Assembly (NCBI RefSeq): GCF_000298315.2
Contig: NZ_AEYE02000008.1
Location: 1 to 64,000, forward strand
Source: Rhizobium grahamii CCGE 502
GTDB taxonomy: Bacteria > Pseudomonadota > Alphaproteobacteria > Rhizobiales > Rhizobiaceae
Direction of reading: 5' to 3'
DNA length: 64,000 nucleotides
Under the pieces are notes generated by a model. That model worked only from the letters and a program-made list of their open reading frames with translations, made no database searches and was not told the origin of the DNA. A program made the translations under genes and the position numbers. Shown here one piece after another: positions 8,800 through 16,812 of this stretch. Numbering within the stretch: position 1 is the first letter of the stretch; the number at the start of each line of letters is the position of its first letter.

Positions 8800-11133
8800 T
8801 CAGGGCAGCGCGTAGCCGATCACATAGTCCCCGGGCTTGGTTCCGATCGAGCCGTGCCCGCCGGCGACCATGACGACGAACTGCTTGTTGTCCGTCGTAT
8901 AGGTCATTGGCGTCGCCTGGCCGCCGGCCGGCAGGCGGGCCTGCCAAAGCTGATTGCCATTCGTCACGTCATAGGCGCGCAGATAGTTGTCGACCGCAGC
9001 GCCGAGGAAGGCGACGCCCCCCTTGGTCAGCATCGGGCCGCCGATGCCGGGCACGCCGACCTTGAAGGGCAGCGGCAGCGGCGTCATGTCGTGCACAGTG
9101 CCGTTTTTCAGCTTGTAGGCCGTCTTGCCGGTGAGGAGATCGACGCCGGCGACATAGCCCCAAGGCGGCGCCTGGCACGGGATCTTGAGCGGTCCGAGGA
9201 ACGGCCCCATGAACACGCCGTAGGGCGCGCCGTCGTTGCGGTTGAGACCCTGTTCGCTGCCCTTTTCATCCTGGCTCTTCGGTGGAATGTCGGCGGCCGG
9301 AACCAGCCGCGAGGTGAAGGCGAGATAGGTCGGCATCCCGAACATGATCTGCCGCTCGGGATCGACCGCGACGCTGCCCCAGTTGAAAGTACCGAAGTTG
9401 CCGGGATAGATGATCGAACCTTCAAGCGACGGCGGCGTGTAGCGGCCCTCGTATTTGTAGCGATGGAAATCGATGCGGCAGGCGAGCTGGTCGAGCAGCG
9501 TCACGCCCCACATGTCCTTCTCCTGCAGCGGCGGCGGCGAGAAGGTGAGGTCGGAGATCGGTTGCGTCGGTGCTGTGCGATCCTCGGGGATTGCGCCCGA
9601 TGGTGCCGGGATTTCCTTGAAGGGAATGATCGGCTCGCCGGTGCGCCGGTCGAGAACGTAGATGTCGCCCTGCTTGGTCGGGCCAACCAGCGCCGGAACG
9701 ACTGTCCCGTTAGGCTTCTTCATGTCGAACAGAACAGGCTGCGCCGGCACGTCCATGTCCCAGAGATCGTGATGGACGAACTGTTGGACCCATTTCAGCT
9801 GCCCGGTGTTGATGTCGAGTGCCACGATCGATGACGAGAACTTCTCGACATTTTCGCTTCTGTTCATGCCGAGCTGGTCCGGCACCTGGTTGCCGAGCGG
9901 GATATAGACCATGCCGAGCCCGTCATCGACGCTGAGCACAGACCAGCTGTTCGGGGAATTGGTCGTATAGGTCTGGCCCTCGGGTAGGGGCGTGGTCACA
10001 TCGGGATTGCCCGAGTCCCAGTTCCAGATCAGCGCGCCGGAATTGATATCGAAGGCGCGGATGACCCCTGACTGCTCCTGCGTCGAGTAGTTGTCGTTGA
10101 CGGCGCCGCCGATAATCAGCTTGCCGGCGACTGCAACCGGCGGAGAGGTCGAGTAGTAATAGCCGGCCGGATTGTACTTCATGCCTTGCTCAAGGTGCAG
10201 CACGCCCTGTTCGGCAAAGCTCGTGCAGACCTTGCCGTCGAGCGCATCGAGCGCGATCAGGCGGGCATCCGAGGTCGGCAGATAGACGCGATCGACGCAG
10301 GGCTGGCCAGCGGCGACCGATGTATCATGGTAGTAGGTCACGCCGCGGCAGGTCTGGTGCTGGCGGTCGGGATTCATGCCTGAATTGGCGTCGTGCTTCC
10401 ATTTCTCCTTGCCTGTCTTCGCATCGAGCGCGATTGCCCAGTTGTGCGGCGTGCAGAGGTAGAGGGTGTCGCCAACCTTCAGCGGCGTCACCTGATAGGT
10501 CGTCTCGCCGACGTCGTCAGGCCGCTTCACGTCGCCCGTCTGATAACGCCAGACCTCCTTGAGATCCTTGACGTTGCCGACGTTGATCTGGTCGAGCGGC
10601 GAGTAGCGCTGGCCGAATGGGGTGCGGCCATATTGATGCCATTCGCGGTTCTGGACCGTGCCGCCGAAGGTCGGTGTGCCCGACACTTGCGTCGGCAAGG
10701 TCCCGTGCATGTCGTGCGGATCCGTCGTCATCGAGTAGCCGGCGACGACGATTGCGATAAGCAAGGGAATGGCGAGCGGCCATGGATTGGCGCCGTAGGA
10801 AATCCCGGTCGGGCTGAGGAAACCAAGCGGCCCCCGGATCCAGGGCGTGAGCAGCCAGAGGCCAAGCAGGATAATCAGCCCGCCACGCGGCCCGAGCTGC
10901 CACCAATCGAAGCCGACTTCCCAGATCCCCCAGGCGAGCGCAACGATGACCAGCAGCGCATAGGCCCACAGGGCCGCCGCCCGGCGCATGAGAAGCAGGA
11001 TGGCGATGACGAGGAACATTACGCCGGAGAACAGATAGAAGAAGCTGCCGCCGAGGATGACGAGCCAGAGGCCGCCACCGCCGAGCGCCAGCCCGAGCAG
11101 GATGAAAAGGATGGAGGTTATGACAATTGCCAT
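8800..11133 (-). CDS. gcd: Membrane-bound PQQ-dependent glucose dehydrogenase
   Basis: A 777-residue quinoprotein that oxidises glucose (or quinate/shikimate in related members) at the periplasmic face and passes electrons to ubiquinone. Five hydrophobic helices occupy about residues 1-140. The rest is an eight-bladed PQQ propeller that starts near EWHQYGRTPFGQRYSPLDQI and contains repeated W-motifs (LIWNWDSGNPDVTTPLPEG, LKWVQQFVHHDLWDMDVPAQ). Length and order match E. coli Gcd (about 796 residues). The product of glucose oxidation would be gluconolactone/gluconate, relevant to phosphate solubilisation in rhizobia. No PQQ biosynthesis genes are in the window. The ATG at 11133 has only a weak ribosome binding site. 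Confidence 0.92.
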   Translation of the reverse strand: MAIVITSILFILLGLALGGGGLWLVILGGSFFYLFSGVMFLVIAILLLMRRAAALWAYALLVIVALAWGIWEVGFDWWQLGPRGGLIILLGLWLLTPWIRGPLGFLSPTGISYGANPWPLAIPLLIAIVVAGYSMTTDPHDMHGTLPTQVSGTPTFGGTVQNREWHQYGRTPFGQRYSPLDQINVGNVKDLKEVWRYQTGDVKRPDDVGETTYQVTPLKVGDTLYLCTPHNWAIALDAKTGKEKWKHDANSGMNPDRQHQTCRGVTYYHDTSVAAGQPCVDRVYLPTSDARLIALDALDGKVCTSFAEQGVLHLEQGMKYNPAGYYYSTSPPVAVAGKLIIGGAVNDNYSTQEQSGVIRAFDINSGALIWNWDSGNPDVTTPLPEGQTYTTNSPNSWSVLSVDDGLGMVYIPLGNQVPDQLGMNRSENVEKFSSSIVALDINTGQLKWVQQFVHHDLWDMDVPAQPVLFDMKKPNGTVVPALVGPTKQGDIYVLDRRTGEPIIPFKEIPAPSGAIPEDRTAPTQPISDLTFSPPPLQEKDMWGVTLLDQLACRIDFHRYKYEGRYTPPSLEGSIIYPGNFGTFNWGSVAVDPERQIMFGMPTYLAFTSRLVPAADIPPKSQDEKGSEQGLNRNDGAPYGVFMGPFLGPLKIPCQAPPWGYVAGVDLLTGKTAYKLKNGTVHDMTPLPLPFKVGVPGIGGPMLTKGGVAFLGAAVDNYLRAYDVTNGNQLWQARLPAGGQATPMTYTTDNKQFVVMVAGGHGSIGTKPGDYVIGYALP

Positions 11134-11267
11134 TATGGGGAACTCTCGCGGAGGATAGTCGGGTGCGACGAAAACGCGAAAAAACGCCTGCTAATCAGCG
11201 AGATAGAGCGACCGCAGTCAGCGTCAACTGCGACCATAGGTGTCAGACTTGCGAGACTTTCACCCGA

Positions 11268-12770
11268 TCACGTGCCGCAGAAGGTCTGCAGCACGCGTTC
11301 TTCCGGCTTCGGCGGCTCCATGTACGCCGCAAATGCGGGCTGGTCCTCATAGGGCTTGGCGAGAACCGCAAGCAGTGCTTCGAAGAGCGAGAAATCCGCT
11401 TCCTCGACGGCCGCGCTGATCGCCTGCTCGATGCGATGGTTGCGCGGAATGAAGGCGGGATTGACCGCGCGCATCGCCGCCCTGCGATCCGCCTCCGTCC
11501 GGCCTTCGTCGCGGGTCAGGCGGTCGCACCAGCGGCCAAGCCATTCGCGCGCGCCATCCGGTTCGCGGAAGGTCGAGAGGAACAAAGCCTCGCCATCACC
11601 GGGAGTGACAGCGTCGGAAAGCCGACGGAAGGTGAGGGTGAAGTCGGCCTGTTGCGCCTGCATCGCGGCGAGCAGCGACTGGATGAGCTCAAGATCGCCG
11701 TCCTCGACGGTCGCGAGGCCGATCTTCTCACGCATGCCGCGCAGCCAATGGATCTGGAAGCGCTCGCCATATTGCTGGATCACGGTATTGGCGAGTTCGA
11801 GGGCCTTTTCGGCATCCGTATCGAACAGCGGCAGCAGCGTTTCGCCAAGCCGCGCCAGGTTCCATTGGCCGATGCCGGGCTGATTGGCATAGGCATAGCG
11901 GCCGCCCTGGTCGATCGAGGAAAAGACAGTGCCGGGATGGTATTCATCAATGAAGGCGCAGGGGCCGAAATCGATCGTCTCGCCCGAAATGGTCATGTTG
12001 TCGGTGTTCATGACGCCGTGGATGAAGCCGATGTGCAGCCACCTCGCGATCAAGGCAGCCTGCCGCTCGCAGACGGCCTCGTAGAGCGCCAGGTAGGGAT
12101 TGTCCCTATCTTTCAGTTCCGGATAGTGCCGGTCGATGACATAGTCGGCCAGCGCCCGCACGCCGTCGGTATCACCGCGCGCCGCAAAGAACTGGAAGGT
12201 GCCGACGCGGATATGGCTTGCGGCAACACGGGTAAACACAGCGCCGGGCAGAATGTTTTCGCGATAGACGGGCTGCCCGGTCGAAACCGCAGCAAGCGCC
12301 CGGGTCGCCGGGATGCCGAGCGCATACATTGCCTCGCTGACGATATACTCCCGAAGCACCGGACCGAGCGCGGCGCGGCCGTCGCCGCGGCGGGAATAGG
12401 CCGTCTGGCCGGCACCCTTCAACTGGATGTCACGACGCTGACCGTTGCGATCGATCACCTCGCCGAGGAGGATCGCTCGCCCGTCGCCGAGCAACGGCAC
12501 GAAGGAGCCGAACTGGTGCCCGGCATAGGCCATCGCCAAGGGATCGGCGCCTTCAGGTACGAGGTTGCCCGAGAAGATCGCCGCGCCGTCGCGCTTTAGC
12601 GCCTCGACATCGAGGCCGAGTTCTTCCGCAAGCAGTTCGTTCAGCTTGATCAGCCACGGCTCGGCGGCCTGCGAGGGATCCTGGCGCGTAAAGAACTGTT
12701 GTGGCAACCGCGCATAGCTGTTGTCGAAGGAGAAGGGCCGGGAGGTGGATGCGTTCGAAGCTAAGGTCAT
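11268..12770 (-). CDS. selO: Protein adenylyltransferase SelO (YdiU/UPF0061)
   Basis: SelO is a pseudokinase-fold enzyme that transfers AMP from ATP to Ser/Thr/Tyr hydroxyls of proteins and is linked to redox stress. The family blocks are all present: FSFDNSYARLP near the start, AYAGHQFGSFVPLLGDGRAI, DIQLKGAGQTAYSRRGDGRA, REYIVSEAM, HGVMNTDNMTISGETIDFGP (catalytic and metal-binding region) and PFIPRNHRIEQA-like sequence near the C-terminus. The ATG at 12770 gives 500 residues. An in-frame GTG at 12794 falls inside the 24-bp hairpin immediately upstream. The gene stops at 11268, and the PQQ-dehydrogenase gene begins 134 bases further on, same strand. The last residues FCGT lack the selenocysteine seen in eukaryotic SelO. 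Confidence 0.92.
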   Translation of the reverse strand: MTLASNASTSRPFSFDNSYARLPQQFFTRQDPSQAAEPWLIKLNELLAEELGLDVEALKRDGAAIFSGNLVPEGADPLAMAYAGHQFGSFVPLLGDGRAILLGEVIDRNGQRRDIQLKGAGQTAYSRRGDGRAALGPVLREYIVSEAMYALGIPATRALAAVSTGQPVYRENILPGAVFTRVAASHIRVGTFQFFAARGDTDGVRALADYVIDRHYPELKDRDNPYLALYEAVCERQAALIARWLHIGFIHGVMNTDNMTISGETIDFGPCAFIDEYHPGTVFSSIDQGGRYAYANQPGIGQWNLARLGETLLPLFDTDAEKALELANTVIQQYGERFQIHWLRGMREKIGLATVEDGDLELIQSLLAAMQAQQADFTLTFRRLSDAVTPGDGEALFLSTFREPDGAREWLGRWCDRLTRDEGRTEADRRAAMRAVNPAFIPRNHRIEQAISAAVEEADFSLFEALLAVLAKPYEDQPAFAAYMEPPKPEERVLQTFCGT

Positions 12771-12783
12771 GAGTCTTAGGTAG

Positions 12784-12838
12784 GGCTCGGGCACGCATGA
12801 CGCAAGCTGGGGACGCTTGCGTCATGCGTGCCCGAGCC
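12784..12838. repeat. Perfect 24-bp inverted repeat with 7-base loop upstream of selO
   Basis: Arms 12784-12807 and 12815-12838 are exact reverse complements (24 of 24) around a 7-base loop, TGGGGAC. A G-T and an A-T pair could extend the stem. It lies 14 bases upstream of the chosen selO ATG and would form a very stable hairpin in the selO leader if transcription starts beyond it. No T-run follows on either strand, so it is not a typical terminator. Alternatives are a dyad operator for selO or for the divergent exporter gene, or an intergenic repeat element. Confidence 0.85.
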
Positions 12839-13029
12839 TTTCGGCTGGTCGTGCAGCGTTCCAGCACCGCAGCCATTCCCTGACGGCACGGCTGCCCTGC
12901 CATATCAGCATAACGACGCCACATTTGCGGGCGTATACAAAGACCTCTAATCCTCTTTTGGCATCAAGCCATACCATACTGCGGCCATCGCTTCCGCGCC
13001 GGCCACGCCACTGCGAGTGATCCCTGACG

Positions 13030-14481
13030 ATGTCGGATCAGATCTACCAGGCGGCTGCCGTCGGGCGCGCCAAGCCTAATTTCCGCGTGATAGCGATGAT
13101 CGTGGCGAGCGCCATGTTCATGGAGCAGCTAGACGCAACCGTCCTGGCAACGGCGCTGCCGACCATGGCGCGGGATTTCGGCGTCAGCGCCCCGTCGATG
13201 AGTATCACGCTGACTTCGTATCTCCTCAGTCTGGCGATCTTCATTCCGGCAAGCGGCCTGATTGCCGATCGCTTCGGCTCGCGCACCGTCTTCCGCTCGG
13301 CGATCGCCGTCTTCGTGACGGGCTCCATCTTCTGCGCGCTGTCGCCGACCTTGCTCTGTCTCGTGCTGGCGCGACTGCTGCAGGGGTTAGGCGGCGCGAT
13401 GATGCTGCCGGTCGGCCGCCTCGTGCTGCTGCGCAGCGTCTCCCGCAAGGACATGGTCAACGCCATGTCGTGGCTGCTGGTGCCGGCGCTGATCGGCCCG
13501 ATCCTTGGCCCTCCGGTCGGCGGCCTGATCGTCACCTATCTCGACTGGCGCTGGATCTTCTACATCAACGTACCGATCGGCATCATCGGCTTCACGCTGG
13601 TCTCGATCTTCATCGAAGACTTCAAAGGCGAGGCGAAGCGCCGGTTTGATACGATTGGTTTCATCCTCTCCGGTATTGCGCTCGGCTCCCTGCTGTTCGG
13701 TTTCGAAAGCTCGAGCCGCCCGGGCGAGGGTGCTTTCTCGCTGTTCCTGATCGCAGTCGGCCTGCTCTTCGGCGTTGCCTATCTCAAGCATGCCCGCCGC
13801 CATCCGGCGCCGATCATGGATTTCTCGCTGATGAAGGTGCCGAGCTTCGGCACCTCGGTCATCGCCGGATCGCTGACCCGCATCACGCAGGGCGCGCAAC
13901 CCTTCCTGCTGCCGCTCTATTTCCAGCTCGGTTTCGGATTGTCTGCGGCCAAGGCCGGTCAGCTCGTCACCGCCGCAGCCCTCGGCTCGATGGCGATGAA
14001 GGCCGTAGCGCCCCGGGTGCTGCGCCGCTTCGGTTTCCGCAGCAGCCTGGTCGCGAACGGCATCGTCGCCACCTTCGGCTATGCGCTCTGCGCCGCCTTC
14101 CGGCCCGACTGGCCGCTCGGCCTGATCTTCGCGATCCTCGTCATGTGCGGCTTCTTCATGTCGTTCCAGTTCACAGCCTACAACACGGTGGCCTACGACG
14201 AGATCGACCGCGACCGCATGAGCTCGGCCACCAGCTTCTACACGACATTCCAGCAGCTGATGCTGTCGCTCGGGATCTGCGTTGGCGCGCTGGCGCTGCA
14301 CACCTCGATGGTGGCCAATGGCAGTCAGACGCCACAGCTGCGCGATTTCTCCGCCGCCTTCCTCTTCGTCACCGCGATCTCGATCACCGCGACGTTCTGG
14401 AACCTGCGATTCTCCAGAAGCGCCGGCGCCGACATCAGTGGCCACGATGCCGGCAAGGCCGCGCACGCTTCCGAGCACTGA
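13030..14481 (+). CDS. MFS drug exporter, DHA2 (EmrB/QacA) family
   Basis: A 483-residue, 14-helix proton-driven efflux permease. Helix 1 carries the DHA2 signature MEQLDATVLATALPTMARDFG. Motif A follows in the loop after helix 2 (GLIADRFGSRTVF). The antiporter motif C reads ALIGPILGPPVGGLIVTYLDW. No linked membrane-fusion (EmrA) gene is present, so the substrate and any partner are unknown. It is divergent from selO, sharing the region that holds the 24-bp inverted repeat, and ends 3 bases from the convergent homocysteine methyltransferase gene. Confidence 0.9.
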   Translation: MSDQIYQAAAVGRAKPNFRVIAMIVASAMFMEQLDATVLATALPTMARDFGVSAPSMSITLTSYLLSLAIFIPASGLIADRFGSRTVFRSAIAVFVTGSIFCALSPTLLCLVLARLLQGLGGAMMLPVGRLVLLRSVSRKDMVNAMSWLLVPALIGPILGPPVGGLIVTYLDWRWIFYINVPIGIIGFTLVSIFIEDFKGEAKRRFDTIGFILSGIALGSLLFGFESSSRPGEGAFSLFLIAVGLLFGVAYLKHARRHPAPIMDFSLMKVPSFGTSVIAGSLTRITQGAQPFLLPLYFQLGFGLSAAKAGQLVTAAALGSMAMKAVAPRVLRRFGFRSSLVANGIVATFGYALCAAFRPDWPLGLIFAILVMCGFFMSFQFTAYNTVAYDEIDRDRMSSATSFYTTFQQLMLSLGICVGALALHTSMVANGSQTPQLRDFSAAFLFVTAISITATFWNLRFSRSAGADISGHDAGKAAHASEH

Positions 14482-14484
14482 GCG

Positions 14485-15441
14485 TCAGGCGGCGCGCGGA
14501 AGGTCGGGCAGGCAAGCCTCGCAGATGGCCGCGACATGCCGGTGATCGGTGCCGCAGCAGCCGCCGACAATCCTGACTTGCGGCATTCTCTGCATCAACT
14601 CCCTGTACCGCTGTCCGAGATCGGCGGGATCGCCGGCATCCAGCGTCTCGCTCTCGTCGAGCTCAGCATGGCTCATGCGCGAAGCATTGGCCCGCAGCCC
14701 ATGGATGCGCTTCGTCCATCCGGCGCGGTGATCCAGCGCCTCGGCAAAGTGCGTCGGATGCGCGCAATTGATCATGTAATAAGCCACTGAGCCGCCTGTC
14801 GCCGCATCCGTCGTCTCGATCGCCTCCTGCATGCTGCAGCCGGTCACCAGCTTGCCGTCGGTCTCGACGGTGAAGGAGATCGCGCAGGGCATATCCCGGG
14901 CAACGGCGGCCCGCGCGACGCCGATGGCCTCGTCGATGTTGTTCAGCGTGACGGCGGAGATCATATCGGCATCGCTTTCGGCAAAGCTGCCGATCTGGAT
15001 GCTGTGATAGTCCTCGGCTTCGGCCGCGTTCATGTGGCCTGCCTTGTATCCATCGCCGCGCGGCCCCATCGCTCCGCTGAGCACGATCGGCCGCCCCGAT
15101 TCTTCGTGCCGCTCGCGCAAGCCCGCAAGCAGCGCCATGCTTTGAACATTGGCGTCGTGCAGCGCCTCCGGCGTGTAGCCGAGCTTTTCCGCCCAATCCG
15201 GGCTCGCCCGCCATGTCGGGCTGTCGAGAATGAAGCCGGCGCCATGCTTGCGGGCGATGTCGAGGTAGCGGCGATAGTAGGCGCGCAGCCGGTCGCGGCC
15301 CTCTTCGGACGCCATCATCACGAAGGATGCGAAGTGCGGCAGCTGCAATCCGTCGTGAAAGATGAAGGTCGTCTCCATGCCACCGTCGGTGACGAACGCG
15401 CCGCCCTTGAGCTGCGGCAGGCTGTGTCGGTATTTGACCAT
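14485..15441 (-). CDS. Homocysteine S-methyltransferase family protein
   Basis: A zinc-dependent methyltransferase of 318 residues that would methylate homocysteine from S-methylmethionine or a related donor. The family's zinc cysteines appear as the pair in GGCCGTDHRH near the C-terminus and the single Cys in MINCAHPTHF. VTDGGMETTFIF and SGAMGPRGDGY are further conserved blocks. AGAGGG precedes the ATG at 15441; the frame remains open upstream but without such a site. The TetR gene at 15641 is transcribed divergently from the shared 199-base gap and is the likely local regulator. No SAM riboswitch was recognised in the leader. Confidence 0.88.
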   Translation of the reverse strand: MVKYRHSLPQLKGGAFVTDGGMETTFIFHDGLQLPHFASFVMMASEEGRDRLRAYYRRYLDIARKHGAGFILDSPTWRASPDWAEKLGYTPEALHDANVQSMALLAGLRERHEESGRPIVLSGAMGPRGDGYKAGHMNAAEAEDYHSIQIGSFAESDADMISAVTLNNIDEAIGVARAAVARDMPCAISFTVETDGKLVTGCSMQEAIETTDAATGGSVAYYMINCAHPTHFAEALDHRAGWTKRIHGLRANASRMSHAELDESETLDAGDPADLGQRYRELMQRMPQVRIVGGCCGTDHRHVAAICEACLPDLPRAA

Positions 15442-15640
15442 GACAATCCCTCTGTTCGGGCAATCCCGGACAATAGGTTCTCCGCTTCCGGGCTGCGAAA
15501 CTAGGCGACTTGCGGTATAGTTCGGCATAGCATGATGTTTGCCTTTGATTTCAACCGCTTCCGGTGAGCGGCTGACAAAAGGGCCTCCATATCCACCAGA
15601 GCGGGCGGGCGAAAACCGTACCGGCGGTACAGGGGATTTG

Positions 15641-16264
15641 ATGCGCAAGGGCGAGGAGACCAGAGCCCGCATCCTGGATGTGGCCGAAGCCGCCGTCCTG
15701 CAGAAGGGCTTCGGCGGCACCTCGATCGACGAACTGATCGCCGAAACCGGCATCACCAAGAGCGGCTTCTTCTACCATTTCCGGGACAAGAATGCGCTCG
15801 CCAAGGCGCTGCTCGAACGCTACATCGAAAACGACGAACGGATATACGACGAGATCTTCACCCGCGCCCGCGAATTGGCCGACGATCCGCTGCAATCTTT
15901 CTTGCTCGGTCTGAAGCTGCTTGCCGAACTGCTGTCGGACCTGCCGAACGGCCATCCGGGCTGCCTCGTCGCCACCGTCTGCTACTATGAGCGCCTGTTC
16001 GACCGCGACATCCAGGAAACCAACAAGCAGGCGGTGCTCGCCTGGCGCCGGCGCTTCCGCGGCATGTTCGAGGAGATTATGGTGGTCTACACGCCGCGCG
16101 AACCGATCGAGATCGACCAGCTGGCCGACATGGTCTCGACGGTGCTGGAGGGCGGCATCGTGCTATCGAAGGCGCTGAAGGAGCCGCAGGGGCTCGCCGA
16201 CCAGGTTCTTGTGCTGCGCAGCTTCGTGAAGCTCCTGTTCCAACCACCGATCGTCCGCCAGTGA
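15641..16264 (+). CDS. TetR/AcrR family transcriptional regulator
   Basis: A 207-residue TetR protein. The N-terminal HTH is clear: RARILDVAEAAVLQKGFGG, then ELIAETGITKSGFFYHFRDK. The C-terminal ligand domain contains PNGHPGCLVATVCYYER. AGGGG lies before the ATG at 15641. The gene is divergent from the homocysteine methyltransferase gene. A short dyad (GTACC-3-GGTAC, 15618-15630) just before its start is a possible operator but is weak. The gene ends 7 bases from the convergent DUF1697 gene. Confidence 0.9.
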   Translation: MRKGEETRARILDVAEAAVLQKGFGGTSIDELIAETGITKSGFFYHFRDKNALAKALLERYIENDERIYDEIFTRARELADDPLQSFLLGLKLLAELLSDLPNGHPGCLVATVCYYERLFDRDIQETNKQAVLAWRRRFRGMFEEIMVVYTPREPIEIDQLADMVSTVLEGGIVLSKALKEPQGLADQVLVLRSFVKLLFQPPIVRQ

Positions 16265-16271
16265 TCAGCCG

Positions 16272-16796
16272 CTAGCTGCCACCCTCCATCGCAGCCGCCA
16301 TTTCGGCGAGCTTGCGCACGGTGTTGAAATTGCGCGCTGTTCCCGGCTTCAGGGCCGGCAGCTTGAGCTTCGATTTGCCGGAGCCGATAGGGAAATGGAC
16401 GTAGATTTCGCGCCCGGCGAGGAAGGCCTCCTCGCCATCAGGCGCGACCATCCCTACGAGAGCGTCGTTGGGCGCGGCCTTGGGCAGGAAGGTCACCAGC
16501 AGATAGTTCGGCTTGGCGTCGGGGAAGGGCGCATTGGCGACGACCGCCTCCAGTTCCTTGCGGCTTCGCAGCATCACGCCGGGCTTCCTGCCGAGCAGCT
16601 TTCCGAGCGCATCGTCCAGCCGCTGCTCGACCTCGGCTTCTGCCGCATCGGAGCGAAACAGCACGTTGCCGCTCTGGATGTAGGTCTTCACATCGCTGAA
16701 GCCGAGCTCTTCACAGACCGCCTTCAGCTCCGTCATGGGCAGCTTGCCCGTGCCGCCGACATTGATCGCCCTCAGGAGCGCCACATAGACCGTCAC
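16272..16796 (-). CDS. DUF1697 domain protein
   Basis: A 174-residue member of the DUF1697 family, recognised from the N-terminal block YVALLRAINVGGTGKLPM, the central YIQSGNVLF, and the C-terminal pattern ending in RNFNTVRKLAEMA. The function of the family is not known. The start is a GTG at 16796 with a strong GGGAGGAG nine bases upstream; no ATG lies at the right place. It begins 16 bases after the oligopeptidase gene on the same strand, so the two probably form one transcript. Confidence 0.88.
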   Translation of the reverse strand: MTVYVALLRAINVGGTGKLPMTELKAVCEELGFSDVKTYIQSGNVLFRSDAAEAEVEQRLDDALGKLLGRKPGVMLRSRKELEAVVANAPFPDAKPNYLLVTFLPKAAPNDALVGMVAPDGEEAFLAGREIYVHFPIGSGKSKLKLPALKPGTARNFNTVRKLAEMAAAMEGGS

Positions 16797-16812
16797 GGGC
16801 TCCTCCCAGCCG

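Noticed and set aside
10393-12599. Long plus-strand open frames (10393-11352 and 11127-12599) across gcd and selO
   Set aside because: They are antisense to two well-recognised genes, are Arg/Gly/Asp-rich as expected from reversed GC-rich codons, and resemble no protein family.
15618-15630. GTACC-3-GGTAC dyad before the TetR gene at 15641
   Set aside because: Only 5-bp arms; too short to call an operator with confidence.
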